Shown: piece after piece, positions 50,134-59,044 of the stretch | How positions within the stretch are numbered: position 1 is the first letter of the stretch | Layout of the letters: every line of letters begins with the position of its first letter | Assembly (NCBI GenBank): GCA_963763135.1 | Contig: CAVXNJ010000010.1 | Span: forward strand, 496,001 to 560,000 | Reading direction: 5' to 3' | DNA from: JANMZO01 sp963763135 | GTDB taxonomy: Bacteria; Actinomycetota; Acidimicrobiia; Acidimicrobiales; JANYDT01 | Length of the DNA: 64,000 bases | Notes under the pieces: model-generated | What the model was told of the DNA's origin: nothing | What the model saw: only the letters and a program-made list of their open reading frames with translations | Database searches by the model: none | Translations under genes and position numbers: made by a program

Positions 50134-51741
50134 GAGATGGCCCGGTCGTGGCCGACCCAGTAAGGCGCCCGAAGATCCTTCTTGAGTATCTTCCCCGACG
50201 CGTTCCGCGGGAGCACATCCACGAACTCGACCGACGACGGGCACTTGTAGCGAGCGAGGCGCGTTTCGCGCGAACTCGATCACGGCATCGGCATCGAGGC
50301 TCGCTCCGGGTCGCAGCACGACGATTGCTCGCGGGGTTTCGCCCCAACGTTCGCTAGGTACGCCGATCACGGCTACCTCGGCGATTTCCGGGTGGTCGTA
50401 GAGCACGTTCTCGATCTCGGCCGGATAGATGTTCTCCGCGCCCGAGACGATCATGTCTTTGAACCGGTCGAACAGAAACACGTAACCCTGGGCATCGGCG
50501 TAGGCCGCGTCGCCCGTGCGGAGCCAACCTTCCGGGGTGATGGTTCTGGAGGTCTCGTCGGGCTTGTTGCGATAACCCTTCATCGACATTTCCGTGCGAA
50601 CCCAGATCTCACCGACCGAGCCGGTGGGGACCTGCGTGCCCGTGCTTGGATCGAACAAGCCGAGTTCCACCCAACTGACGGCGCGACCACACGAGCGAAG
50701 CAGCGCCGAGCGGGTGGGATCATCCGGGTTGTGATCCGACGACGGTAAAGCCACCACGGTTCCGGCCGTCTCCGTCATCCCGTAGTTCTGCATGAAGGAG
50801 CAGCGGAGCACGGAGATCGCTCGGCGGAGCACCGCGTCGCCGATGGGAGCAGCCCCGTACACGACGAGTTCGAGGCTCGACAGGTCGGCCGATTCGACGT
50901 CGGGGGCCGAGATGATGGTCTGGATGACGGCGGGCACGAAAAAGCCGTGGGTGACGCGATGACGCTGGATTGAGCTGATGATCGTGGCCGCGTCGTTGTC
51001 TCTGATCAGGACCGTGTGTCCACCTACGAGCACGGCGCCCATGCCGTAACCGATCCCACCTATGTGGAACATCGGCATCCCGACGAGGTTCACACTGATC
51101 TCGGTGAAGCCCCACACCTCGTTGGCCAAACGGCCGGTGAAGGACACGTTGTGGTTGGTCAGTTCAACGCCCTTCGGTACCCCGGTGGTGCCTGACGTGT
51201 AGAGCAGGAGGATCGTGTCGCTCGGATCGGTCGGCACCATCGGGTCGGCCGCAGAAGCACTGCCAATCCAGGATTCGTATTCTGTCTCGAGGCTCACGAC
51301 CATCGCCGTCGCTGCGGTGAGCGTGGCGATTGTGCCAGGACCAAGGAGTGGGCGTTGCTCATCGGCCACAATGACCACGGAAGGGTCGGCGTCGGCGACA
51401 ATCGCCTCGATCTCCGCAGCGGCCAGCCGCCAATTCAAACCGACGAGAACTGCCCCGATCTTGCTGCACGCGAAGGCGAGTTCAAAGAACACCGGGTGGT
51501 TCTTCGAAAGCACTGCGACCCGGCTACCGCGCCCGACCCCGGCCGCAAGAAGCGCGTTGGCGGCCAGAGTGCTTCGGTGATGGAGTTGGCCGAAGGTCAG
51601 CGTTCCGTTCCCAAAGCTTATGGCCGGAGCGTCGGGCCGTTCGGCGGCATGCGACCGGATCACCGCGGCATAACTGAAACCGGTTGTGCCGTTATTGCCG
51701 GCGGCGTTGTTGCTGTTAGTGGTGCTCTGGCTGGTGGTCAT
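50130..51741 (-). pseudogene. Acyl-CoA synthetase / AMP-dependent ligase, frameshifted near the 3' end
   Basis: The adenylation domain is intact: LLLYTSGTTGVPKGVEL, NYGMTETAGTVVAL, WLRTGDAAYADAQGYVFLFD and SGAENIYPAEIENVL. After IEFAR (about 50258-50275) the main frame loses homology, while the frame one base over gives ETRLARYKCPSSVEFVDVL and PRNASGKILKKDLRAPYW with the conserved catalytic Lys, ending at TGA 50132-50130. So one indel in a GCGCGAAACGCGCC stretch disrupts about the last 45 residues. If real, the protein lacks its thioester-forming C-domain and fuses to the next gene; if an assembly error, it is a normal fatty-acid or steroid-side-chain acyl-CoA ligase. Confidence 0.8.
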
Positions 51742-51774
51742 CGAGATCCCCTCCCCTGATCGACGTTCGTGTGA

Positions 51775-52953
51775 TCAGTAGCTTTTCGGGAGACCGAGGC
51801 TGTGCTGAGCAACGTAGTTCAGGATCATCTCGCGGCTGACCGGCGCGGTCTTGTGCAGACGGGCGATGAACCAGAGATCGGCGAGGCCGTACTCGTTCGA
51901 GAGTCCGTTGCCTCCGTGCACCTGAATCGCCTCGTCGAGTGCTTCGAGAGAGGCGTCGGCGGCCGCGAACTTCGCCATGTTCGCAGCTTCGGCGGCATCG
52001 AGACCCGCGTCGTACATCTGCGCTGCTCGAGCGTTCATGAGCCGAGCGAGTTGAACGTTGACGTAGGACTTCGCCAGCGGGTGCGAAATTCCCTGATGCG
52101 CTCCGATCGGGACGGACCACACCTTTCGGTCAATTGCATAGTCAGATGCCTTCTGAAGCGCGTAGCGGGCAATGCCGTTGTTGATGGCGGCGGCCGAGAC
52201 CCGCTCTGGATTGAGGCCCACGAAGACCTGCTTGAGCCCGGCCCCCTCCTCACCGATGATGGCGTCGGCCCCGACCGTGACATTGTCGAAGAACACGGTG
52301 AACTGCTTGTCAGTGTTCATAAGCGCGCAGTCGATTGGCTGCGAGGTAATTCCCGGAGCGTTCGCCGGTACGACAAACAGCGACAGCGGCGCCCGCCCGT
52401 CGGCGCCGGCTTCTCCGGAACGAGCGACGACCAGAATCGCATCCGCCTCGTCGATGGCGGACGTGTAGTACTTCGTTCCGTTGATCCGCCACACATCACC
52501 ATCACGCCGGGCCGTGGTGGTGATGCGATGGGTGTTCGTCCCGGCATCCGGCTCGGTGATAGCGAAGGACATCCGCTTCGTCCCCGACGCTATGCCAGCG
52601 AGCCACTCAGTCTTCAGCCCCTCGGAACCATGTGCGCTTATGATCGGTGCAGTGATGGAGTTGATGACCATCGACAGCAGCGGACATCCCTGCGCGGCGG
52701 TTTCTTCGATGACGATGTTGTAGTCGGCCAGGCCGCCACCTCCACCACCGAACTGCTCCGGGACATGCACACCGAGAAAGCCCGACTCGCCGAGCGCGGC
52801 CCACAATTCGACCGGTTTGACATCGTTGCGGACACAGTCCTGGAAGTATTTGCGGCCGAAGGATCCGGCCAGCTTCGACACGCTCTCGCGAAGTTCAGCA
52901 TGGTGGGGCGCGGTGTCGATCAGCGCGGATCCGATGATTGCGGTACGAGACAT
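51775..52953 (-). CDS. Acyl-CoA dehydrogenase
   Basis: 392 residues. GFLGVHVPEQFGGGGGGLAD, MSFAITEPDAGTNTHRI (FAD/substrate loop), DNVTVGADAIIGEEGAG and DEAIQVHGGNGLSNEYGL are standard segments. The residue used as catalytic base cannot be fixed by eye. It would introduce the alpha-beta double bond in an acyl-CoA and pass electrons to ETF. It lies between the 3-hydroxyacyl-CoA dehydrogenase and ligase genes. Confidence 0.93.
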   Translation of the reverse strand: MSRTAIIGSALIDTAPHHAELRESVSKLAGSFGRKYFQDCVRNDVKPVELWAALGESGFLGVHVPEQFGGGGGGLADYNIVIEETAAQGCPLLSMVINSITAPIISAHGSEGLKTEWLAGIASGTKRMSFAITEPDAGTNTHRITTTARRDGDVWRINGTKYYTSAIDEADAILVVARSGEAGADGRAPLSLFVVPANAPGITSQPIDCALMNTDKQFTVFFDNVTVGADAIIGEEGAGLKQVFVGLNPERVSAAAINNGIARYALQKASDYAIDRKVWSVPIGAHQGISHPLAKSYVNVQLARLMNARAAQMYDAGLDAAEAANMAKFAAADASLEALDEAIQVHGGNGLSNEYGLADLWFIARLHKTAPVSREMILNYVAQHSLGLPKSY

Positions 52954-53027
52954 GTGGGTTCTCCGTTCAGGACTTCAAAGGTTTTCGGCAGTGGTGTGCG
53001 GGCTAGTCAATACGCGAGGATTCGTGG

Positions 53028-53879
53028 CTACGACTCGGGCCATTCGTAAAATCCGCGACCGGATTTCCGACCCAGTCGACCCGCCGCCACCATGTCGATC
53101 AGCAGTCGTGGTGGGCTAAACCTCGCGCCGTAGGTCTGCTCGAGCGATCGGGCAATGTCGAGCCGAACGTCAAGGCCGACGATGTCGCTCAGGCGCAGCG
53201 GCCCCACCGGGTGACGGTAAGCGAGTTCGGCCGCCCGGTCTATGTCCTCAGCCGATGCGACCCCGTCTTCGAGCATCCGCATCGCCTCGAGCGACGCGAT
53301 GAGATCGAGTCGACTGGTGGCAAACCCCGGCACGTCCGCCACGACAATGCTCTGCTTTCCAATCATTTCAACGACGGAACGGACCGCTTCCACTGTCGCA
53401 TCGGACGACGCCGATCCACGCACTATCTCCACCAGCGGAAGCGACCACACCGGGTTGAAGAAGTGCATTCCGACAAACCGATCGGGATGCTGCAGGACCT
53501 CGGCGAGGCGATCGATGGATATCGACGACGTGTTCGACGCCAAGAGCTTCGGGGCCAGTCGCTCGGCACTCTCCAACACCGAGCGTTTCAGTGCGAGGGT
53601 TTCCGGCACCGTCTCCACGATGAGGTCGAGACCCTGGGCTAATTCGTCGATCGCGGCCACCCGTTGCACTCTCTGCAAGAGAGAGGATGCTTCGACTTCG
53701 CTCAGCTTCTTCCGTTTCACCGCGCCGTTGGCTGCGGCGGCCAGCTCACCGAACATTGCTTCGACGCGGGTTTCGCTGGGTTCCACGACCGTCGACGTCC
53801 AGCCTGCAAGCGCGAACACGTAGGCGATGCCGGTGCCCATGGTGCCTCCACCGACGATTGCTGCCGCGTGTTCGCTCAT
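53028..53879 (-). CDS. 3-hydroxyacyl-CoA dehydrogenase (NAD)
   Basis: 283 residues, the monofunctional length. The Rossmann motif is IVGGGTMGTGIAYVFALAG. LLASNTSSISIDRLAEVL, VGMHFFNPVWSLPLVEIV (active-site His and Asn region) and HPVGPLRLSDIVGLDV complete the pattern. ATG 53879 has GAGGAG seven bases upstream; a start five codons earlier is rejected. First gene of the operon divergent from tetR, directly downstream of the 28-bp palindrome. Confidence 0.93.
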   Translation of the reverse strand: MSEHAAAIVGGGTMGTGIAYVFALAGWTSTVVEPSETRVEAMFGELAAAANGAVKRKKLSEVEASSLLQRVQRVAAIDELAQGLDLIVETVPETLALKRSVLESAERLAPKLLASNTSSISIDRLAEVLQHPDRFVGMHFFNPVWSLPLVEIVRGSASSDATVEAVRSVVEMIGKQSIVVADVPGFATSRLDLIASLEAMRMLEDGVASAEDIDRAAELAYRHPVGPLRLSDIVGLDVRLDIARSLEQTYGARFSPPRLLIDMVAAGRLGRKSGRGFYEWPES

Positions 53880-53947
53880 CTCACTGCTCCTCACATTGGA
53901 CCTGTGCTGCCTGTCGATTGCGTTTCGGATTCAACCCGTGCTTGCGG

Positions 53948-53975
53948 TCACGTTCCACACTAGTGTGGAACGTGA
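53948..53975. promoter_or_regulatory. 28-bp perfect palindrome, probable TetR operator
   Basis: The half-site is TCACGTTCCACACT (53948-53961), followed by its exact complement with no spacer. It lies 68 bases from each of two divergent starts: the 3-hydroxyacyl-CoA dehydrogenase (53879) and the TetR regulator (54043). Position and symmetry fit an operator controlling both. Confidence 0.8.
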
Positions 53976-54042
53976 TATTCGTCTAGCGCGGATTTCGACG
54001 AAGCACGTTCAGGACCCGGATTCAGCATGAAAAGGTAGGTAG

Positions 54043-54876
54043 ATGGTGAAGCCCAAACCCCAAGAGCGCGCTGGAACCGAAAGCCCCTCGGCCACCACAG
54101 CGTCAGCGACCAGCCGCCCGAAGAGCGGGCCTGCGAAGTCCGTGGCAGCAAAGTCCGTGGCGGCAAAGTCCGTGGCGGCAAAGTCCGTGGCGGCAAAGTC
54201 CGTGGCGCGAAACAACAAGAGCGCCGCGGACGGTCGAACTGGTTCGGTCGAGCGTCGTCGAGACTCCGCCCGTAAAGACGCAACGGGGGCCTATCAGGAG
54301 CGCAGGCAGGAGATCGCGGCGGCGGCCGCCCGCGTCTTCTACCGCAAGGGCTACCAAGGCACGACGATTGGCGCGGTAGCGGAGGAGATGGGTACCGACC
54401 GGGCCTCGTTGTACTACTACATCTCGTCGAAGGAGGAATTGTTCGACGAGGTCGTTCGCGAGGTGTCGGAGGCGAACGTGGCCACAGCCGAGCGAATTCG
54501 CAACTCCGGCGCTTCAGCCCCGGAGAAGCTACGCGAACTTATTGAAGCCCTCATGACGTCATACGGCGAGCACTATCCAATTCTATATGTGTACATACGA
54601 GAGAACCTTGCACACGTCGCTGGCCCACGCACGGCATGGTCGAAGCACATGCGCAGCCTGAACCGTCGCTACGACGAGGCCATCATCTCTATTGTCCAGG
54701 AAGGGATCGACCAGGGCACTATCCGACCGGTCGCGACGGCCAGGGTGATCGCGTTCGGCATCATCGGCACCATAGGCTGGACGAACCGCTGGTTCGACCC
54801 GAACAAGTCCGACGTCTCGGCCCAAGAAATCGGCACCGGCTTCGCCGAAATGCTCCTTGGCGGCCTCGCCACCTAA
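54043..54876 (+). CDS. TetR-family regulator with a Lys/Ala repeat tail at the N-terminus
   Basis: 277 residues, longer than the usual 200. The first 75 residues are a basic, disordered-looking extension containing five AKSVA repeats (DNA repeat 54133-54207), like H1-type tails that add nonspecific DNA affinity. The DNA-binding domain is RQEIAAAAARVFYRKGYQGT, TIGAVAEEMGTDRASLYYYI, SSKEELFDEV. The C-terminal half resembles regulators of acyl-CoA degradation genes. By position it should bind the adjacent palindrome and repress the beta-oxidation operon and itself, with an acyl-CoA as probable ligand. Confidence 0.9.
   Translation: MVKPKPQERAGTESPSATTASATSRPKSGPAKSVAAKSVAAKSVAAKSVAAKSVARNNKSAADGRTGSVERRRDSARKDATGAYQERRQEIAAAAARVFYRKGYQGTTIGAVAEEMGTDRASLYYYISSKEELFDEVVREVSEANVATAERIRNSGASAPEKLRELIEALMTSYGEHYPILYVYIRENLAHVAGPRTAWSKHMRSLNRRYDEAIISIVQEGIDQGTIRPVATARVIAFGIIGTIGWTNRWFDPNKSDVSAQEIGTGFAEMLLGGLAT
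54133..54207 (+). repeat. 15-bp in-frame tandem repeat in tetR
   Basis: Five copies of GCAAAGTCCGTGGCG (first two with one-base changes) encode five AKSVA units in the regulator's N-terminal tail. The length is a multiple of three, so slippage would change tail length without breaking the protein. Confidence 0.9.
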
Positions 54877-54944
54877 CCCTCCGTCACCCGATTGCGCGGA
54901 AATCCGAGCCCCAGTCGATCAAAAATCCGCACAAACCCTCGTTA

Positions 54945-55026
54945 GCGAGCGAGCCACCGAGACCGGATGAAGGCCGCAGAGTTGTGGGGGCGCAGTGGAG
55001 CCGGGGCCCGCAACAATCAGATTTAG
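54945..55026. repeat. Solo copy of the repeat found at 23288-23806
   Basis: Shares CCACCGAGACCGGATGAAGG and GCCGGGGCCCGCAACAATC with the array units; the middle differs and is shorter. As in the array, the end of the element overlaps the stop codon of the minus-strand gene beside it (FKBP gene, TAA 55025-55023). It lies in the space between the convergent tetR and FKBP genes. Confidence 0.85.
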
Positions 55027-55400
55027 CCGACGCCGAAGAGGTCGACGACGAAGACGAGGGTTTCGTTGGGCTTGATGACGCCACCGGCACCACGGCTGCC
55101 GTAGCCCATTTCCGACGGGATGGTGAGGCGACGGCGGCCGCCGATCTTCATGCCCTGAACGCCCTGGTCCCAACCTTGGATTACTTGGCCGGCACCGAGG
55201 CGGAACTGGAACGTGTCGCCGCGGTCCCACGATGCATCGAACTGTTGCTTGGTGGACCAGGCCACGCCGACGTAGTGGACTTCGACATTGCGGCCGGCCA
55301 CGGCCTCGTTGCCGTCGCCGACAACCAGATCCTCGATGACGAGCCCGGCGGGGGCGGGGCCTTCGGGGATGACGACAACTGGCTTTTCGTTCGTGCTCAT
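55023..55400 (-). CDS. FKBP-type peptidyl-prolyl cis-trans isomerase
   Basis: 125 residues, a single FKBP domain with no signal peptide, so cytoplasmic. VEVHYVGVAWSTKQQFDASW, GQVIQGWDQGVQGMKIGGRR and IPSEMGYGSRGAGGVIKPNE carry the conserved Tyr, Asp, Trp and the G-Y-G loop of the active site. It speeds proline isomerisation in folding. The last codon lies at the edge of the dispersed repeat. A membrane-anchored paralogue is encoded 60 bases upstream on the same strand. Confidence 0.95.
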   Translation of the reverse strand: MSTNEKPVVVIPEGPAPAGLVIEDLVVGDGNEAVAGRNVEVHYVGVAWSTKQQFDASWDRGDTFQFRLGAGQVIQGWDQGVQGMKIGGRRRLTIPSEMGYGSRGAGGVIKPNETLVFVVDLFGVG

Positions 55401-55415
55401 TCGAGCAGGTTAGCT

Positions 55416-55445
55416 TTCCGGCGTCACGTTGCCGTGCCGCCGGAA
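55416..55445 (-). terminator. Hairpin between the two FKBP genes
   Basis: TTCCGGCG and CGCCGGAA pair perfectly around 14 bases, in the 60-base gap after the membrane FKBP stop. No U-tract; partial terminator is possible. Confidence 0.45.
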
Positions 55446-55460
55446 CAAACTCCCTGCGGG

Positions 55461-57722
55461 TCAGGTAGCCGGAACGGCGGTATCGAAGGACAGGCCGTCG
55501 TCGGCCGCAGTGTCGTCGGAACCTCGGGTGTTGATGGGTGGAAGGGTATCTGCGGAAGCACCGGATTTCACCACTCGAACCGCGTCGACAACGAACACGA
55601 GGGTTTCGTTGGGCTTGATGTCTTCACCGGCACCCTGCTCGCCGTATCCGAGAGCAGGTGGGATCGTAATTTGGCGACGGCCCCCAACCTTCATTCCGAT
55701 GAGGCCCTGGTTCCAGCCGTCGATAACCGAGGCCTGGCCCACGTCGAAGACCTCGAACGGCTCAGCGCCTCGGTCCCACGACGAGTCGAACTCTTTCTTC
55801 GTCGACCAACTGCTTCCCACGTATTGCACGTAGACGGTGTCGCCCGCCTCGACGGTCGCGCCGTCGCCCTCGACGAGGTCTTCGATCTGCAGATCGGTCG
55901 GTGGAGTTCCGTCGGGAATCTCGACCAAGGGTTTTACCGTCAGTTCCGGGCTGGCGAACTGGGAATCAGCAACAGCGGGATCATCCGCCGACGTGTCGAA
56001 CGCGGCCTCCGTGTCGAGGCTCGTGGTCTCATCGGTGGTGAAGGGATCGCTGTCGGAGTCGAGCGGGGCGTCGAAGGTTGAGTCGGACGCCGAGGGAAGG
56101 AACGTGCCCTGGAAGGAGTTCACCGACTTCTCGATCTCATCCTTGATGCAGTCGAGGTCCTTGCGGTCGAGTGTCTTCATGAGCGCAGTCATCGAATCGA
56201 GCATCGTTCGGGTCGGGCTGATGAACCACTTGCCGTTGCGCTTCACCGTTACGAGACCGAGCTCCGGACGCTTCTTGGAAGTGACACATTTCTGGCCGTA
56301 ATCCAGACCGCCGGCCGACAGCTCGGTCGTGTCGATTTCCTGACCCGAGAGTTCTGAGAAGAGGTCGGCGATACCCTTTTGGCCGCAGCCCTTCTTGGTC
56401 TCGTCATCGACAACGAGCGTGAGACAGTCCCCCTTGAAATCGGCCTTGACCACCTCACCCGTATCGGCGGTCATCTGCCCGGAGAGCGCCTTGTTGGCGT
56501 ACTTCGCTTCGACGACGGTGCCGTCGCTGTCGACCTTGAGCGTGGTCGGAAGGTCGATGATCGAGACGAGCACGCGGTCATCGGAGATCTTCGTGGACCG
56601 GAGCTTCGAGGTGATCTCGACCTTCGCCACTTTGCGGGCTTCGACCACCGCGTCTTCGGCCTCACCGATGAACTGACCGGCATAGTCGTGAAGGGCGGCA
56701 AGTTCATCGGGCGGGAGGAGTTCGATCATCCGGCGGACATCGAGGTGTCCGGCAGCCGTCATCATTTCCGAGACAGCAGCTTCCGGGGAATCAGCACCCT
56801 TGGCCGGTACACCGCCACCGATCGGCGGAACGGCGAACGAATCACCGCTCCCGCGGCGTGCGGCTTCGGCCACGGTGTAGTTGAGCGAGAGGTACCAGCG
56901 CTTGCCGACCTTCTGCATGATCAGCGGATCGTTCTGATCACCGACGCGGAGCGGCTCGTCGGTGTTCGCCACTTCTGCCTTGTCGAGTTCGTCACCGATC
57001 AGATCGCGCAGGAACGATCCGATGGGGAGCTTCTTCGGGTCGATTGAGCCCTTGATGTTCCCGCCCGTCACGCGGACCTCGGCAAGGTCGGCACGGATGG
57101 TTTTCGATGTGGCCTTGAAGTTCGAAACCTTCGCGCTGTAGCCCTCGACCTTGTTGAGGTCGAGGTTCTTGTCGAGGATCTCCAAGCGGCTGAGCTCGGT
57201 CGCCATCGGCACCATGGAATCGAGCATGATGTCGCGCTCACCCGGCGCAAGGACCTTGGCCATTCCGATCGCGTCGCCCGTTTCCAGCGATTTGTAGAAC
57301 GACTCGATGGCCTCTTCGGGCGTGTTGGCCTTCTCTCCCCCGGTGATCTGCGTGTACGCGAACGCACCGCCCGCAACGAGCCCAACGATCCCGACACCGA
57401 GGCCGAGGATCTTCCCGAGGCTGCGCTTCTTCGGGGGCGGCCCTCCGGCGGAGCCTCCACCGGGATTGTCGGGCGGCGGGCCAACGGGAGGCACAGCTCC
57501 ATCGCCGCCCGGAAGTGGCGTGGCCCACTGCGTCGTGACATCGGCGGGTGCGTCGCTGCCCGATGACTCCGATGCCGGGAACTGACTCGGAACGCTGAGC
57601 GGAACTGTCGGGTCAACCGACGGTGTCGGCGTGCTCGATTCGACCGCTTCCGGCGTGTTGGGTGAGGGCCACTGTGGGACCCCCGGACCGCTGTCCTGGG
57701 GTTCGAAACCTTCTGATGTCAC
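55461..57722 (-). CDS. Membrane-anchored protein with C-terminal FKBP domain
   Basis: About 753 residues. Order: a Pro/Ser-rich cytoplasmic region (1-125), a single membrane helix (LGLGVGIVGLVAGGAFAY, about 135-152), a large extracytoplasmic region with three similar-looking alpha/beta segments (TPEEAIESFYKSLETGDAIG and SPEAAVSEMMTAAGHLDVRR begin two of them), an acidic linker, and a C-terminal FKBP domain (VYVQYVGSSWSTKKEFDSSW, GWNQGLIGMKVGGRRQITIP). GTG 57722 is chosen because AAGGAG lies six bases upstream. The architecture suggests an envelope folding factor. The middle segments resemble NTF2/DUF4878-like domains of actinobacterial lipoproteins. Confidence 0.85.
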   Translation of the reverse strand: MTSEGFEPQDSGPGVPQWPSPNTPEAVESSTPTPSVDPTVPLSVPSQFPASESSGSDAPADVTTQWATPLPGGDGAVPPVGPPPDNPGGGSAGGPPPKKRSLGKILGLGVGIVGLVAGGAFAYTQITGGEKANTPEEAIESFYKSLETGDAIGMAKVLAPGERDIMLDSMVPMATELSRLEILDKNLDLNKVEGYSAKVSNFKATSKTIRADLAEVRVTGGNIKGSIDPKKLPIGSFLRDLIGDELDKAEVANTDEPLRVGDQNDPLIMQKVGKRWYLSLNYTVAEAARRGSGDSFAVPPIGGGVPAKGADSPEAAVSEMMTAAGHLDVRRMIELLPPDELAALHDYAGQFIGEAEDAVVEARKVAKVEITSKLRSTKISDDRVLVSIIDLPTTLKVDSDGTVVEAKYANKALSGQMTADTGEVVKADFKGDCLTLVVDDETKKGCGQKGIADLFSELSGQEIDTTELSAGGLDYGQKCVTSKKRPELGLVTVKRNGKWFISPTRTMLDSMTALMKTLDRKDLDCIKDEIEKSVNSFQGTFLPSASDSTFDAPLDSDSDPFTTDETTSLDTEAAFDTSADDPAVADSQFASPELTVKPLVEIPDGTPPTDLQIEDLVEGDGATVEAGDTVYVQYVGSSWSTKKEFDSSWDRGAEPFEVFDVGQASVIDGWNQGLIGMKVGGRRQITIPPALGYGEQGAGEDIKPNETLVFVVDAVRVVKSGASADTLPPINTRGSDDTAADDGLSFDTAVPAT

Positions 57723-57798
57723 GACCTGCTCCTTGGTTGTTCGCCGACCAACTGATTCTCGGGCTGGTCTGTCGGTGTGGTGGTGTTGTAGTGGTCTT

Positions 57799-58269
57799 TT
57801 AGGTTTGTGCTGACTGGATTGCTGGCTTCGTCGCACCCGCGAAGAGCGCAACGAGGCAACTGCCGACGAGCGCGAGCGCTCCGCCGGTGGCAGTAACTAT
57901 CGGTCCGCGACCGTGTCCGATTGAGGCCCAAACGCCCACCCCGCCCGACGCCAGGCCGATAAGACCGACGATGAACAGGGCAAACGCACTCGAGCGGCGC
58001 CAACCGATAGACACGAGAAACAGGCCAAGTGGCACGAGAACGGGGGTCATCAACAACGTGTAGACCGCGAAGCGTTGGGATCGTCGTTCAAACACATTCA
58101 TTTCATTGGCTACCCGGGCCAGGGTGAACGCCGACCGGTTGACGCCACCGATCCCGACCCAAGGAAGGGCCGAGCCCACGATTACGCCGACACCACCGAG
58201 CAACGACAGTCCCACGCCGGCAGCGCAGGCTGTTGCCCGTTTCGATGTCGCCAGCCCCTGCGTGATCAC
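57799..58269 (-). CDS. Small four-helix membrane protein
   Basis: 156 residues with four hydrophobic helices (GVGLSLLGGVGVIVGSALPW, YTLLMTPVLVPLGLFLVSIG, FALFIVGLIGLASGGVGVWA, TATGGALALVGSCLVALFAG). Not recognised. A short charged loop after helix 1 is outside or inside depending on topology. The ATG at 58269 follows a 60-base gap from the response regulator's stop; it is probably transcribed with or after the two-component system. Confidence 0.65.
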   Translation of the reverse strand: MITQGLATSKRATACAAGVGLSLLGGVGVIVGSALPWVGIGGVNRSAFTLARVANEMNVFERRSQRFAVYTLLMTPVLVPLGLFLVSIGWRRSSAFALFIVGLIGLASGGVGVWASIGHGRGPIVTATGGALALVGSCLVALFAGATKPAIQSAQT

Positions 58270-58330
58270 CGCGAGAAGGTACCTCGCGTCACCTCAGACG
58301 GCGCGCTTTACACCGCGCAAAGCGAAGTCC

Positions 58331-59044
58331 TCAGACGATGCGGCGGTCGGTGGCCCAGCGGGTTAGTTCGTGCCGGTTGGACAGTTGCAGCTTGCGCAGG
58401 ACCGACGATACGTGGGTCTCGACGGTTTTGACCGACAGCGTGAGCTGGCGGGCGATTTCTTTGTAGGCGTAGCCACGGGCGATGAGTCGCAGCACTTCAC
58501 GTTCGCGCGGTGTGATCTGATCGAGGTCGCTGTCGACCTTCATACCCATCGGTGCGGTCGAGAACGCGTCGAGCACGAAGCCGGCCAGGAGCGGCGAGAA
58601 CACGGCATCTCCCGCGGCGACCCGCTTGACGGCATCGACCAGTTCAGGTCCGCCGATAGTCTTCGTCACGTAGCCACGTGCACCGGCCCGGATAATCGCA
58701 ATCACGTCTTCCGGGGCATCGGACACCGACAGGGCGAGGAACCGTACCCCGGGATGATCCTTGAGGACCGCACGGATCACCGCTTCTCCACCACCCCCCG
58801 GCATATGAACGTCGACGAGAACCACGTCGGGAAGACGCTCGCCGATCATCTCGATCGCAGGCTCCACCTCTGACGCATCCCCGATGACATCGACGAGTTC
58901 GCGAATTTCCGACTTCACACCAACGCGAAACAGATGGTGGTCGTCGACGAGAAAGACGCGCGGTTTGCGAGCCGGATTCGCTGTGGCGGGCGAATCACCC
59001 GACGTGGACGTGCCGGTCGGAGTAGTGGGGGTCGAAGAATTCAC
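58331..59044 (-). CDS. LuxR-type response regulator (LiaR/DegU-like)
   Basis: 237 residues. A Thr/Pro-rich start of about 27 residues precedes the receiver domain (RVFLVDDHHLFRVGVKSEI with the acidic pair; VVLVDVHMPGGGGEAVI with the phosphorylated Asp; FLALSVSD; GYVTKTI with the Lys). The C-terminal helix-turn-helix is ITPREREVLRLIARGYAYKE and LSVKTVETHVSSVLRKLQLS. The GTG start overlaps the kinase stop (GTGA, 59041-59044). Confidence 0.95.
   Translation of the reverse strand: MNSSTPTTPTGTSTSGDSPATANPARKPRVFLVDDHHLFRVGVKSEIRELVDVIGDASEVEPAIEMIGERLPDVVLVDVHMPGGGGEAVIRAVLKDHPGVRFLALSVSDAPEDVIAIIRAGARGYVTKTIGGPELVDAVKRVAAGDAVFSPLLAGFVLDAFSTAPMGMKVDSDLDQITPREREVLRLIARGYAYKEIARQLTLSVKTVETHVSSVLRKLQLSNRHELTRWATDRRIV

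Noticed and set aside
49330..51741. A single 803-residue ligase-NTF2 fusion protein
   Set aside because: The ligase C-terminal domain is intact one frame over and ends in an ATGA overlap with the NTF2-like gene, so the fusion frame is a frameshift product.
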